Assembly: GCA_015847255.1 (NCBI GenBank) | Contig: JADLZK010010459.1 | Span: 155,415 to 219,414, forward strand | Length of the DNA stretch: 64,000 nucleotides | DNA from: Hyparrhenia diplandra | Taxonomy: Eukaryota; Streptophyta; Magnoliopsida; Poales; Poaceae | Direction: 5' to 3' | Shown: positions 11,660 to 24,153 of the stretch, one piece after another | How the letters are laid out: every line of letters starts with the position of its first letter | How positions within the stretch are numbered: position 1 is the first letter of the stretch | The notes under the pieces: generated by a model | What the model was told of the DNA's origin: nothing | What the model saw: only the letters and a program-made list of their open reading frames with translations | Database searches by the model: none | Translations under genes and position numbers: made by a program

Positions 11660-12201
11660 TGTCGATGTTTTACGACCGAGCACGCCCACGGGGTGAGCCG
11701 GGCGGTTTGTTCGGGCCTCGGCGAACACGGGCCGGCGGTTTGTTCGCGGCGGTGACATGGAGAGCGGGGTTTTTATCTTGGTTCGGGCCCTCGATCAAGG
11801 ATCGAGTAAAGACCTTTTACGTCCGGTCGGCGTGAGCTGTTTTTTGATTGATGGGGTTAGCCGGGAATCGGCTATGAAGCTTACGGGCTTGGTCGTGGCC
11901 AAGCTTGTGTTCCGTATGTTCGTGCTCTCCTCTGCGAGGTGTTCCTTGGTAAGCCTTTTATAGTCAAGGGGCCAAGGAACTTCGCTACGATCCTAGTCGG
12001 ATCTGAGAGAGGGTTGTCCAGTAGAGGGAACCCGAACACCCAAACTCTAAACAAGGTAACCTAACTAGTGTTCTATCCTAGTTACAATAGAAGTCACCGT
12101 AGCTATGCTTTCATTGCCTTCTGGGAGTTGTTTGTGGCCGCAGGCTAGGATAGAACCCTGCGAACAACTCGGTAGAGTTCTTTGGTGATCTTGTATCCAC
12201 A
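11660..12201 (-). repeat. 5' LTR of the 11.1-kb gypsy element
   Basis: This is the promoter-bearing LTR for minus-strand transcription. It matches 1,082-1,627 end to end and has the same TG/CA termini. The internal sequence next to it (minus, CCGGGCGCGCTGTAGGG) does not start with a clear TGG primer-binding site, so the tRNA primer cannot be named. Confidence 0.92.
11954..11963 (-). promoter_or_regulatory. TATA box of the 5' LTR
   Basis: The minus strand reads CTATAAAAGG inside the 5' LTR, flanked by GGCCCCTTGA. The same box is conserved in the 3' LTR. Confidence 0.7.
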
Positions 12202-12206
12202 GTGAT
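12202..12206. repeat. Target-site duplication, right copy (GTGAT)
   Basis: Exact repeat of 1,077-1,081, directly after the CA end of the 11.1-kb element. Confidence 0.9.
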
Positions 12207-13588
12207 GAAGCCATAAGCCTTGTTAATTCCATAATCAATGGTAAGGATTCAGCATGGGAAGTTCGTAATGGGTTGATTCTGTTCAACAAAAAGGTATGGC
12301 TCTCACAATCATCCAAACATCTTCAGACCATCCTTCATACAATTCATGATTCATCTCATGAGGGAATACTGAAAACATTGCATCGATTTCGTCAAACTTT
12401 CTTTGTTAAACATGGTAAGCGCATTGTCGACAATTTTGTGAATGATTGCTTAGTATGCCAACGCAACAAAAGCTGGACATCTTCATCGGTGGACTTCTTC
12501 AAACTTTACCAGTTCGAACAGATCACGGAAGGATATTTCCATAGACTTCATTGAAGCGCTTACGAAAGTTGGCACCAAGTCGGTAATTCTAACGGTTGTT
12601 GATCGTTTATTCAAGTGTGCCCACTTCATACCCCTCTCTCACCCGTACCACGGCAACCCGATTAGCTCGAGAAGTTTTTTCTCAAAGATTGTTAGATTAC
12701 ATGGTTTACCAAGGTCCATTGTTAGTGACCGAGATGTGGTTTTCACAAGTCAATTTTGGCAAGAGCTCTTCGGTTGCCCAACATTATTTTATCACCAACA
12801 TCGACTTATCATCCTCAAGCGGATGGACGGGGACGAGGTAGTCAACAAGATTATTACAATGTATCTACGCTACTTGACTGGTGACAAACCAAAGGATTGG
12901 ATAAGATGGTTACCATGGGCGAATATTGTTATAATGCTTCATATCATACATCCACGAACAACACCATTTAATCTAGTCTATGGGCGTGACCCTCCTACAA
13001 TCCGAGGCTACAATCCGGGTGAGACAACGTTACCATCAGTAGATGCCTTATTATCTCAGCGTGATGCTTTTCTCAATCGGACAAAGGTTAGTTTACAAGC
13101 GGCTCAAGATTATTACCGCCAAATACTTTGATGCTAAAACATACGGAGCGGCAGTTTAAAGTGGGTGATTATGTGCGGCTCAAACTTTTATCGATCTGCG
13201 GCAACTATATCAACATTATACAAAGACAAGTTCTCTCTCAAATATTTTGGACCCTTCAGCATCAGCAAAATTATTACTCCAGTTACATATGAGTTGAATC
13301 TACTGCTGGAACCCGCATCCACAACGCCTTTCATGTCGGCATGCTTAAACCACACCGAGGGGAGATTCCTACCGATATCCCGAATTACCATGTATTCACG
13401 AAGGTACACCGGTTCTGAACATGAGATCATGCTTAAATCAAGAGTCCGGCAAGGTCGGCTTCGGTGCTCATCAAATGGAAGAACAAGGCGATTTGCGGAT
13501 GCTTCGTGGGAGGATCTTTGAATTATTCAACAAAATATATCGAATTCCATTTCGAGGGACGAAAGCTGAATCTCCAGCGCGGAAGAGA
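12207..13588 (+). pseudogene. Reina/chromovirus-like gypsy integrase and C-terminal tail, right half of an interrupted frame
   Basis: The frame that stopped at 1,081 continues here. It gives an H2C2 zinc-binding domain (HDSSHEGILKTLHRF...CLVCQRNK, about 12,340-12,470), then a core with VILTVVDRLFKCAHFIP near 12,585-12,630, and IVSDRDVVFTSQFWQELFG near 12,718-12,775 after a shift. HPRTTPFNLVYGRDPP follows near 12,950-12,995. The tail at 13,140-13,560 includes a chromodomain-like WEDL followed by ELFNKIY. At least four frame changes occur between 12,480 and 13,530. A purine run (GGAAGAGA) sits just before the LTR at 13,589. This is the host element into which the 11.1-kb element jumped. Confidence 0.8.
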
Positions 13589-13925
13589 TGTCACACTCGG
13601 TCGGTAGTGCGGGATAAGCGGAGTGGCTGAATATTTAATTATTATATAGTTTTATTAGTAAATTTATTTAGTTAAATTAAAGTAAGCTAGAAAAGAATAA
13701 TGGGCTTGGCCGTTAGCAATTATAAACCCCTCATATAAATATGGGGGAACTATCATGAGACAATCAATCAAGAAAAGTTTAGGGTTTAACCCTACCTATC
13801 TAGCTCTCTATCGCCGCCGCTGGCTGCCGTCAATGCCGCGTCGTCGTCGATTCACGCCACGTCACGCCCCCGCCTTCCCCCCTCTCGTTGGCCAGGAAAG
13901 CGGGTTGTGGCGATACTAGATTAAT
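13589..13925 (+). repeat. 3' LTR of the Reina-like element (right end approximate)
   Basis: It begins TGTCACACTCGGTC right after a purine-rich tract and carries a TATA-like ATATAAATAT at 13,733-13,742. A leader with TAGGGTTTAACCCTACC follows. The right end is placed where composition changes near 13,925; no target duplication could be checked because the left end of this element is outside the window. Confidence 0.55.
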
Positions 13926-16900
13926 CAATTAACGACCAATGCAATCCTAGATATATGCAACAATTTTGTTGATAGTATAAATAGTTCTTTTTTGGAACCA
14001 TATAGAATTGTTTTAGAAAAAATAACAATGTATAGAAGAAATAATATCCAAAAAAAAAAGTGTGATTTCGTAGTTGAGGACATTCAAGAGTTATAGAGGT
14101 GGGGGTCAGCACTATTCGAGTGTTGGGTCATATATTTCTGATGTTTCTCTTTAGTGTATCTTAGTAATATTAATTGGAGGCTCTATGTTAATCTTTACAA
14201 GTGGCACTAAAAAAAAAAGATTAATTTCAAACATTCTTATAAAAATAGAAAAAATCGGACTATTGATTCATAAAGTAATCTCTATTCTCATCTAAATTAT
14301 AAAGTGAATGTCTACACCTAAATTATCCACTTATATTGTTATGAGACATAATAATCTAAACTAAAGTAGCATCCTTATTGTATCTTTAAATTGCTGATTG
14401 TCCCAATTTACAAAAAAATAGTGTAATTAAACCTAAAATTTGCACCAAAATTACCACTTCCCAATACTAAAAAATAAAACTAAAATATCCATATGGTATA
14501 CATTTAAATACCAACATATATTATTGTGAAAATGTTTAAATATCACATACTACTATGCATAGATATTTTTATATTAATTAACCAAATGTATTACAACTAA
14601 TATGTAAAAGTTATTTAAATAATCATACATGTTGTGCCATCATACAGATCAAAATATACATGCATGTGGATGAGCAATAAATTTATATTTCATATTCTAG
14701 CAATCAGGAAAATGATCCTTTAACGATTCATATATCGATGCCACTAACAACTTTGTACATTTTAAGTTGAATGCTATGGCATATCTATATTGATAGTATA
14801 TACTGTTGTACTATTTTTATAAAATGGCATTGCTACACATATAACTCTTTGCTTTGATAAAAAAATTCAACGTACTACGCAACAGTGTAACACTTGGAAC
14901 ATCATTGGAATGCAGTATGGTCCCTTGATTTGGTGCATAATCACGACCGATCGGTGCAATCTTTTTCCTCTCGCCGGCCCGGCCGGTATGACTTGTATAT
15001 GAGCCGTCGGTGTCGCCGTGGATGCGCAGCCTAAATCCTACAAGAAGCTAGTTCTTCTTGCCTGCAAAGTACCGCGTAGGTTGGCTGTTATCTATGCTAA
15101 TGCTATGAGTCGCCTCCTAGATATGATAGTTGCTCAACTGGAATCCAGCTAGAATGGGCCGCAGATGCACGACGAAGCTGCATGGTGTGTGCACGCCACC
15201 CGATCGACTTGTCCTCCTGTCCATGATCCATGCAGGAGAACAGACAACACGAGGAGAAGAAGCACGTGATGGGACCGGAACGGTCCTGGTTCTTTGTCGT
15301 CATTCTCCCAATTATAGCTCAGAAAGGTAATTTTATATAATTTTTCCAAAAAATAATGATTTATTGTTTTTTTTTCATAGTAAGAAACTAGGAAGAAAAT
15401 TAATAATAACTATCTCCGATATACAACATGGTATGTAAACATTGTTTATCTCCCACTATTCAAATCTGCTTTAAGATTCGTGCTACAACAGAGCTAAGAT
15501 GTGAGAGAATTTGCACATTGAGATCAAAGAGATGTGTCCTTGTCTCTATAATGATGAATGATTGTCAAATTAACGAGGTGAAGTCCTTTTGATTAATTAA
15601 GTTCTTTTGTGTGTGACTAACGGGAAGCGAAGGGGTGATGATGATGGTTCAACATGTCTCTTGGTTGTGTATGTGTAGGTGTTAGTGTTAGAGAGGACTC
15701 AATTGTCGATGGCAGTGGTGAAGGTCCAAGGTTCGTGTTGGTGTACCATAGGCACGGTGAAGCGCGAACGAGAAGGATGGGAGTCGCAACCTCTGCAGTG
15801 CAATTGGGTCTAGCCATTCATGAGGAGTTTAAAGCTTTGGTGTGCTTGGTGGGATGATACAGGAAGATGTTGTCAGTGCTTCTTTGATTGAAGCCCTTCT
15901 CTTCCTGTCGCAAAATCTTAACTGTGTAGTTACAATCTCGTGCAAGTCTAGTGTTGTGCGGCTTTGATAAACTTATGATTACCGTAGTATTGTAACAAAC
16001 TCTTTTCCTGCTTATTGAAAAACGCCCCTTAGCACGATCGAAGAAGGGACCAAAGGGATGAAGGAATCATGGCGCCGTATATATCAGTATTGGGTCTTTT
16101 TATTGCTATTTGGACCATATTGCTCTTGTCTAGGTATTTCGCTCGGGTCTTTTTAATTGCTATTTAGACCATATTGCTCTTGTCCAGGTATTTGACTAGG
16201 CTAGAGAGGAAAAGCCTTAAAAATAAGAGGATTAGTTACCCAAGGAAGCAAATCTCTTTCACCACTTTCATTTCAAGGCTTAGCTAACCGCAAGTGCAAA
16301 ATGCTTAGCAAAAGATAGACTTGAGAGAGAATTTGCGTGGAATTCAGCTCACTTGTCCCCTCTCTTTGAATTTCCTGTTTTTTTAGTTTTTCGGAAGAAA
16401 AAAAAATAGGTCAGACCGTTTTTGGAAAAGGGCTAGGTCTGTTTGGCATACCCTACTAGCTGGTTTTACTAATTTTTTACTAGGTTTTTGTGCTTTTGTG
16501 CAAAGAAAAAAATAGTAATAATAATAATGTGTCACAATCGTCCCGCCAATATTTCTTGTAACCTCAGATTTTTATTTCTTCACTGTCTTGTCAGCCACCG
16601 CATCACATTCGAGACTTGACGAGAAAAACAAAAGGACAAGCAAACGATGAAGCTACATGTTGGGCCGATTTCATCAGTAAGCCTGACACGCATCTAAAAA
16701 ACCGGCCCAATTGCTCCAACCTCTTATTATTATTTTATTATAAAACCATGTAGTAGTTGTTGTTGTATTAAACAGCACACGATTTCAAAAGCGATATAGG
16801 CAAGTATTGAATAGATAGACCAAATTAGTGCATCAAATGAGTACTTTAAACTTTCCGCGAAATATCACAGAAAATAGCATCAATTCGTTCTGAATCAGTG
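13926..16900. other. Intergenic, AT-rich, no gene recognised
   Basis: About 3 kb with many A/T runs and only short open frames. 15,100-15,860 is less AT-rich and has frames of 66-67 codons on both strands, none with a recognisable motif. A tandem duplication lies at 16,092-16,198. I see nothing else that I can support. Confidence 0.6.
16092..16198. repeat. Two-copy 53-bp tandem duplication
   Basis: GGGTCTTTTTATTGCTATTT...GACCATATTGCTCTTGTC occurs at 16,092 and again, slightly changed, at 16,145. Confidence 0.85.
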
Positions 16901-16904
16901 AGAT

Positions 16905-17351
16905 TCACAGAATTCTAACTTGGCCAATGAACTAAGAAGATTAGAAGAGGTTGATGGTTCAAGTCACTCATCAGTCATCACATCAGGAAACAAAATATTT
17001 TCTACTAGCCGGCTAGTCCTAACCAAAAGACAGAAAAGAAATGTCTGTACAAGCTGCTGCTGCCGCACCAACAGAATACCGAGTAACATTCACAGCAGGT
17101 ATGAATCTTTCGTCTCAGGGAATAATCCATCTCACTCTGCATTCTAAGCTGGCTGCTACAAAGATAATAATACCTACCTCCTCCAGAAATGCAATGTACT
17201 TCCAATCTCTACAACAGAAAATGCAGTGCCCTGCAGAAATGCAATGTCCTTCCTAATCTACCAACCAGCCGCACCCACACCCTGTTCCTCCAATGCTCCC
17301 CGCTAGTCCAAAAACCGAAGTTCTTGGCCATGATGATCTGCTGTGCTCTCA
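16905..17351 (-). other. Downstream region / probable 3'UTR of the kinase gene
   Basis: About 450 bp follow the TGA stop at 17,352-17,354. An imperfect repeat of GAAATGCAATGT occurs at 17,186 and 17,237. The polyadenylation site is not obvious. Confidence 0.35.
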
Positions 17352-20300
17352 TCAGGGGGTCATGACTGAAACCTCGCGGGACGGTCCCAACTCCCTTCGA
17401 TCACTGCTTATCTCGAATTCACTTGAGCTTGCCTTCGACTCGCTGTCCGCGTTACTGCTGTGGGCCCTCCGGCTACGACGGTCCTTCACAGGATCAAAAC
17501 ACAATATTCAGACATATTGCACAAAAAACTGTATGTTTGTATCAGTGGGGTTAAAGCAGAAGAAGCACAACCTCCCGCGATGGGACATTTTCTGACTCAA
17601 GCATCCGAACAACCTGTCCCATAGTGGGTCTGTTCTCAGAGTCTGGGTCACACACCGCAGTGCCACTAGAAGGGCACGCTTCAGAGCCTTATTGGTAGGC
17701 TTCAACTCCATGTCAGGATCCACCACTTCCTCAAATCTTCTCAAGCCAACCATCATTTTGAGCCACTCAACCAAATGCACCTGCACCGTGTCCATGTCGT
17801 AGTTGATTAACAATCAGAGCTGACGAGGCATTGTTGCTTACTTGCTTATACAAAATAAAAAAAAAAAATACACTTGCCACAAGGGACACTAAACATAAAT
17901 ACAAGATACCCATACTCCTGAACAGAAAATTTGTCTCCCATAGAAGGTAGATGCTGTTTTTCTGTGAAACAGATGGTCTCTTGTACAGGCTGTTTCAGCA
18001 AGCATGATACGACAGCAGATGTTCACCTCATTAGCAGGCCGACCATTGTCAACTGGATCCCTCCCAGTTACTGATTCCAGTAGTAGCACCCCGAAACTGT
18101 AGACATCGCTCCTCTCATTTAACAGACCTGTGTTGGCATATTCAGGGGCGACATACCTGAAACAGTAGCAAAAACGGGTGAAGAGTTCTTTCCATGTGAA
18201 GTGCCACAAAGCTAACTGCTCTAAAAACATGAAAACCAAAGCTCGCAACATCTAAAGTTTCCTACTGTAATGCAACATGTTCCAGTTAGCGAAACAAGAT
18301 ACTACAAAATGAAGGAATGTCAAGCAAACAACATACCCGAAAGTTCCCATAACTCGAGTTGTGATATGGCTCTTTCCAGCACCCAAGAGCTTGGCCAATC
18401 CAAAATCAGAAAGCTTGCCATTGAATTCTTCATCAATTAGTATATTACTAGATTTGATATCACGGTGCACAACTTTTGGTTCTATGGCTTCATGTAAATA
18501 AGCGAGCCTGTAGTATACCATCAGTTATAAAAATGTCTTGCATAACTAAGCATATGCATAAAAAGAAGAGGCAAAATATTGAATGGTCCACGTCTTACGC
18601 CTTAGCAATTCCAAGAACGATTTTCATCCGGGCTTCCCAAGTAAGAACACCGTGCTGACGCATTGCACCATGAAGCCACTGTTCTAAATTTCCATTATTC
18701 ACGTACTCATACACAAGCATCCTGGAGTAAGAGCATATGTTGAGGAGAATACTCAAATAGATTACAAAACCATATATGATGTATGAAACAGATAGATTTC
18801 CACGGTTTACATTAACCACCAGGTGTGCTCAATGTAGATGGAGAATGCATATAAAACACTAATACCATCTATGTTTTTCTTTATTACTCAAACTAAAATA
18901 AAGTGTTTTTTTCATTCAAAAATGTCTAACTACCAATAATTGTTCCCATTGTTAACAGCTAAACCCAAGGATAGGAGCATTATCCTGCTCTCTTCAATTC
19001 ACATATACTGAATAAAAAAACACTGTTAAGGACTACAATGTGTATCTTAAGCACCAAATGGAAATTTTCTTGTACAGCAATAGTAATCAGGGTATCAGAA
19101 CTATATAGTTTTAATTTTTTAAAAATCATGTAAACATGTGATAGCAGGTTGTACAGTGCAGCAGTATGTATGATTAACTGAGTGGTCTGGGTCTTGTGGA
19201 TTTGACACTGCCTGGACAACTATCACCCACATACGGTGGAGTTTAGTTCATGGAGTCCATGCCTCTCACTGGCAGCAATGGCCAGCAAGGCCTCACTAGT
19301 CACTAGAATCTTTGAACCATGCTACAAACACCAAAACTGCCAACGATGCGAAATCATCAGTGCTGGATACATCGATAAAGCAGATAACAAGTGCCCTATT
19401 AAATGGCTGACTTGAGTTCATAGTGCCTAGAACAGAGCTAAAGACAAAATGGTGCCGGTTAGTCGGTTACCATCTTTTCATCTGAAATGACAGATCAAAA
19501 AAGTTATATATGGCATCAACCAAACTCTCCTGTAAAGTTTCTGTTTTGTTTATCTATCAAATTAGTTTCCTTCAAGGAAGCTCTCCTGGATTTTCTCTGA
19601 GATTCATCGATTGGTGTATCCACACTCCACAGGGCACATGAAAAGCACATGGGCACAATTTGAGACCCGAACTAAAATTTCATTTCAAATTATATAGATT
19701 CCACAAAAGCACCAACAGGTACAAACTAGTTCGGTGTAAAATATTGCTCTGCCGTTGCTTTAGTGTATGCGCAATATGCAATTATGCATGGCTGATTGTC
19801 TTTTGCAATAATTAGAGTTTATCTTCCGCGTGAAGCCCTGTTGTACTTAAGGTCTGTGTGTTGCAATTAATGAGTAGACATGGATGGAGTGGTGGAAGAA
19901 AGTGCCAGACCCAACGGGTTTGACGGCCACTGAGTATTTAACTGGAAGGTATAAATAACAGAGTGAAACGGGATAATTATAGCTGTGCCAAAAGAGTAAC
20001 CTGAGCCAGTACAGCCATATGTTGGCAAAATGATGCACCAATAGTGCCATAGAGGCAATATTCCCCAATAATTATAATCTAACGGATAACGTATTATGAT
20101 CTGAAATTGGAATAGCTCAATGGATGTACTAGGGCAGATGCATCCTCAAAGTCAGATGAACTGTTAGATTTTTATTTTAGGGTTTAAAGTTCAAGATTTT
20201 AGCATGAAACTAGAATGAGATCATATGTGTATCAGTAGTCATCTTTTTCAGGCACATATATATGGCAGATGAGCTCAGACAAAATATATCGATCTGTCAG

Positions 20301-21257
20301 TGCAATTGATGAGAAATTAGCTTCACCTGTGTATTCCCTCGACGCAATAGCCAAGAAGGCGGACAAGATTCTTATGCCTGACATGTCCAATTGCCTCGAC
20401 TTCGACCCTGAACTCCTTTTCTGCTTGACCCCTAGAATGACAAATCAAACACTATCAGTATGCTGAGACCATCAAAGAGGGCAGAACAACATTTCAAGTC
20501 AGATACGGAAGGTGTCCTTTATGTTAAAAATGAACTCCAGAGATTCTTACATGTTATTAAGGAGCTTCTTTATTGCAACATCATTACCATTTATGAGGCG
20601 ACCACGGTAAACAACTCCATACCCGCCTTCCCCAATGACATTCTCCTTAGAAAACCGATTTGTCGCATGCTCCAAATCCCTCAAAGTAAACCAATGGCCC
20701 CAACCCAGGTGCGAGAACTCGGGGAGACCAACCAGCGGCGACGCGGACACAGTCGCATACTGAGCATACTGCCTCCTCGCATTGCCCGAGCTCCCTTCAT
20801 CACCAGAGTATGAGCTCCCAGCCCTCTCGCACTGGTGCGCCGCGGAGCTGCACTGGCTCAGGTTATCAGCGCCGCCGACTTGCTCCTAACCAGGTTCCCC
20901 AGCATTTTCCCCGAATCCTTCTCATAGTAGTGCTTCTCCTGCACAGCCACAGCCATCGCGTGACGGCTTTCCTGTACACGGAGGTTATTGTGGACGACAA
21001 CCGCGGTGGCGTGCTGCTCCCGCACCTCGTCCACCGCAATCTCCTTGGAGACGTCCGGGATTCGTGACACCGGGATCTTATCGCAGCAGGACTTGCTGCC
21101 GGGCTTTGTTCCTCCGGTGTACGGACCAGAAGCACATGAAACCCAGGACGCACAGGATTAGCGCCCAGATACAGATGCCAATCACAACCCATAGCCGCAG
21201 GCCGAACGGCGGCGTCCTGGAAGATAACTCCGCCCTCAGGGTTTCGCTCGCGGACAT
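17352..21257 (-). CDS. Receptor-like protein kinase (At3g59110/At5g18500-like), seven coding exons, three apparent single-base indels
   Basis: A membrane-anchored Ser/Thr kinase with a short extracellular N-terminus. Coding exons (minus): 20,551-21,257; 20,327-20,431; 18,599-18,721; 18,337-18,507; 18,027-18,156; 17,572-17,780; 17,352-17,483. All introns are GT...AG and phases agree. Order: MSASE start, one transmembrane helix (WVVIGICIWALILCVLGFMC), juxtamembrane region, glycine loop GEGGYGVVYRG, lysine in VAIKKLL, catalytic HRDIKSSNIL (RD kinase), DFGLAKLLG, APEYANTGLLNERSDVYSFG, and a Ser-rich tail ending SREVSVMTP. Expected length is about 525 residues, normal for the family. Three indels break the frame: an extra A near 21,105, a missing base near 20,860, and a missing G near 17,648 that shifts the C-lobe. 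With every splice site and motif kept, base error is more likely than decay. The subfamily is assigned from memory of its domain pattern; the ligand is unknown. Confidence 0.93.
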
Positions 21258-21283
21258 CTCCGTTGTTTATTCCTCAGCAAACC

Positions 21284-21760
21284 TACAGAGACAAGTAGCA
21301 GCAGCAGTAAGCTTCGCAATCCGCCGAAGAAGACAATGGATACAAGCGGACCCGGCATAGCATTACCACCCCGATAAATTTCAGGGCAAAATGGAAGCTA
21401 GGAGGTATTAGCTGCGATTGGGTCAGATCCGAACACGAGTAGCTCCCACTTAGGTTTGGACAGCGAGTGCGAGTGCTCCTTTTCCCCGCGGTAGGAACGA
21501 AAGCGGAGGGAATGGGCGAGGCGTACCTGGTAGATGCCCGTCGGTGGTCGCCGGCGAAGCGGCCGATGAAGAGCTGGCGGAGGGCGGCGCGCTCGCGGCT
21601 CGCCCAGTCGCCGCCGCCGCCAGCCCCCACTAGAAGAGAGCGAGAGTGAACGGGAAAAAAAGAGAGAGGGAGCGAACGCGGACTCACAAAAATCCGCAGC
21701 CGTTGCGAGTGGTAGTGGCAACGTACGGAGTTCGCCCCCATCGATCAGGGCCACCCATGA
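21284..21760 (-). other. 5'UTR exon and intron of the receptor-like kinase gene
   Basis: A non-coding exon ends with CTACCAG|GTACGC at 21,527/21,526. The intron runs to CTGTAG at 21,284, and the coding exon's leader is 21,258-21,283. The exon is CT-rich (CTCTCGCTCTCTTC, near 21,630), typical of plant leaders. Its start near 21,755 is a guess, since no clear TATA box was found. Confidence 0.6.
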
Positions 21761-21769
21761 CTAGATCGA

Positions 21770-23890
21770 CGGCTACGGATTTACAAGACCCCGTCAAAGG
21801 CTCAGTTACTGAGGTTTTCTCTTCACGTCACGCTTCCTACGATCCAGGAGATTGAAAATGAGGTGTCTCTTGAATCTCGATCCATCAAATCATGTTTCAT
21901 TAATCAAGGATTATTAATTTTACCAAGTTTATGATGGTTTAAGCGATTGGAATTGATATGTTTTGTAGTAGTTGATGATGTGTGAATTAATAGGTGTAAA
22001 TATATGCGCACCGTTTTCTCTTCTTCTTTGGTACGATTTGTCTCCCTCCCTAGAGTCTAGACTTGGATTTTCGCCCAAAAAAAAGAATCTAGACTTGGAG
22101 AAAGATTAGAAGGCAAGTCGACTGAGACACTGTTGGGCACATATGATGCAAAATCGTTAGACCATCGTAGTCGGGTTATAGATAACAAAGACACGATTTA
22201 GTGTGAAGAGACAATGATGCAGACTTTATCGGAGACAATCAAAAAAAAAAAAACAAGAAGATTTGATCTAATTTCTTTGGCACCAAAATAAAGAAAACTG
22301 ATCCAATCAGGCTAGTTCAAATGAAAAACAATCACATAAGATCACTAAAAGAGTTACAAATATTAGCTCACGCCATTTTAGGTACAAAGTAGGGTTGGTG
22401 TTGTTGTACTTTGTAAATTCTTGAGGGGCATCATATACACCATCTAGAGTAACCTTTAACTCTTCAAGTACTAATGGTACTACCCTATGTGTGTTTCTTT
22501 CGTTCCTCCATTTCGAGCTATTAGGTTGTTGACTCCTTTCATTTGTTGTGTTAGTCTCGGTAGAAAAAGATGACAACCAAAGGCAAGCCAATTTTAAAGG
22601 GAGGAAAACAATGTTAGAATTCATTGGGGAATTGGAGATGAGGCAACACTACTTTTAGATTTATCATACCATATTTTTATTGAGGGGATATATAATGTCA
22701 TTTAGAATTGTGCTCTGACCTATATGGAGTCATGACGCGGCCGGTGTCACCCTTCATCAGGCTTTAGTACATTGAAAGGCTTCCTAGCCGCCGAATGCTT
22801 GTCATCTTTGTAGGTGGCAAGGATACATGACAGAGTAAGTGCGAGCGAGATTGTACGTGCTGATCGATAGTCTCATCCATGGTCCATGCGTGTCTACATG
22901 GTTCTTGTTGACAGAGACCCTGCCTGGTGGACTTTTCACACTGGAGCTCCATGCATCTATTGATCTACATGCATGCTGACAAAGGACGAACGGACGACAG
23001 GTTCTGCCACAATTGCGTTACTACATCAGTTTGTCGTTGATTAGTTGATGTTGAAGTAGTGGTACATATTTGCATCACCTCTTTGGGATCCACGATTGAA
23101 GATCGAGTAATAATGAGGTTGTATCTGCTCCAAACAGGAGATCTAGAAAACATAAAGGGTTTGAATTTCACGAAACTACTGTCTGAAAGCCTGCACTTAA
23201 TGTCTGACCATTGGAAGGAAGACAGTTGTGACCTTTTTGGGGTTTGAGAATTACATCTGATTTGCAAGATGAGGAGGAGGCGGCGGCGACAATAGATTTA
23301 GAGAGAGTTATCGACGACAACTGGTTTTTTTTACGGACTAGTAGGTTTCTTTTTTTAAAGCCGACTGCAATAGGTAACTACTCGTAAGGTATTAGTTTTA
23401 CTAATTTTTAATAATATAAGTTTTATAATGGCATTGGTGGGTAATTTATATGTACATATAGGGGTTATTCTTATGATGTTTTTATAATGGCAAAAGTGGG
23501 TAATTCTTTAGAAAAAAAAGATCGAATGACTATTATTGTTAGAGGCTTGTTGATTGATGGCCGGATGTTTTTCGATTATTGTGAGAATTTCTAGGATTTA
23601 TCTTTTTTTTTTTCTAGCGTTTGGTGAGAATCAACGTGGTGTCTTCATTGGAACCTCAATTGTAATAGCAAGATTACTTGTTCAGTGTTTATATTAGTTT
23701 TTTTTTCAAAAAGACAGCTAAACGGCTTAGATGAAGATACCTCCGGCTATAGCTCGACTTAGCTGTTGTGAAGGGCAAAAGTTAAGAGGCTTAGCCGAAG
23801 ATTTAAAACTTTGGGTGGCGCAGGGGCTGTAGACAAGAGGGGGCCATGCCCCCCCGGTCGGCGTGAAATCACCGGAATTTTTGAAATTCA
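21770..23890. other. Intergenic, no gene recognised
   Basis: A 105-codon minus frame (22,307-22,624) and short frames around 22,960-23,270 have no family I can name. A local duplication of TTTTATAATGGCA...GTGGGTAATT occurs at 23,420 and 23,481. 23,820-23,880 has a G-run/C-run (GAGGGGGCCATGCCCCCCC) followed by AT-rich DNA. The remainder holds nothing I can support. Confidence 0.5.
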
Positions 23891-24153
23891 AATAAATTTT
23901 GAAAATTAAAGTAAATTTACCAATGAATCGCGAAATGCTATGGTTCTACCACTACTGCCCCGCCTATACATTCCAAAACAGATATATACTTACATACATT
24001 ACCATGATTATTATTCTGCAATCACACAGCACAAAAAGTCAGAAAACTCAACAACCAAACAAGACGATGATCACTAGAAGAAACAACAAGCCTGCAGATT
24101 GCACCGTTGCACTGCTACACACTACACATTCCACCAGCGCCGGTTCGCGGGCG

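Larger units (their letters stand above)
1082..12201 (-). mobile_element. Full-length Ty3/gypsy LTR retrotransposon, probably Tat lineage (RIRE2-like)
   Basis: The element has two LTRs of 546 and 542 bp, a polypurine tract beside the left LTR, and gag, protease, reverse transcriptase, RNase H and integrase sequences in that order on the minus strand. It is flanked by a 5-bp target duplication. Coding sequence ends near 5,440, which leaves about 3.8 kb of non-coding 3' DNA with tandem repeats. That long 3' region and the protease signature around VTKVLIDG.AGLN are typical of the Tat lineage. The family name is inferred from size and layout, not from a search. The reading frame is broken many times, so the copy is unlikely to encode working proteins as read here. 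It is inserted in the integrase region of a plus-strand Reina-like element. Confidence 0.9.
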
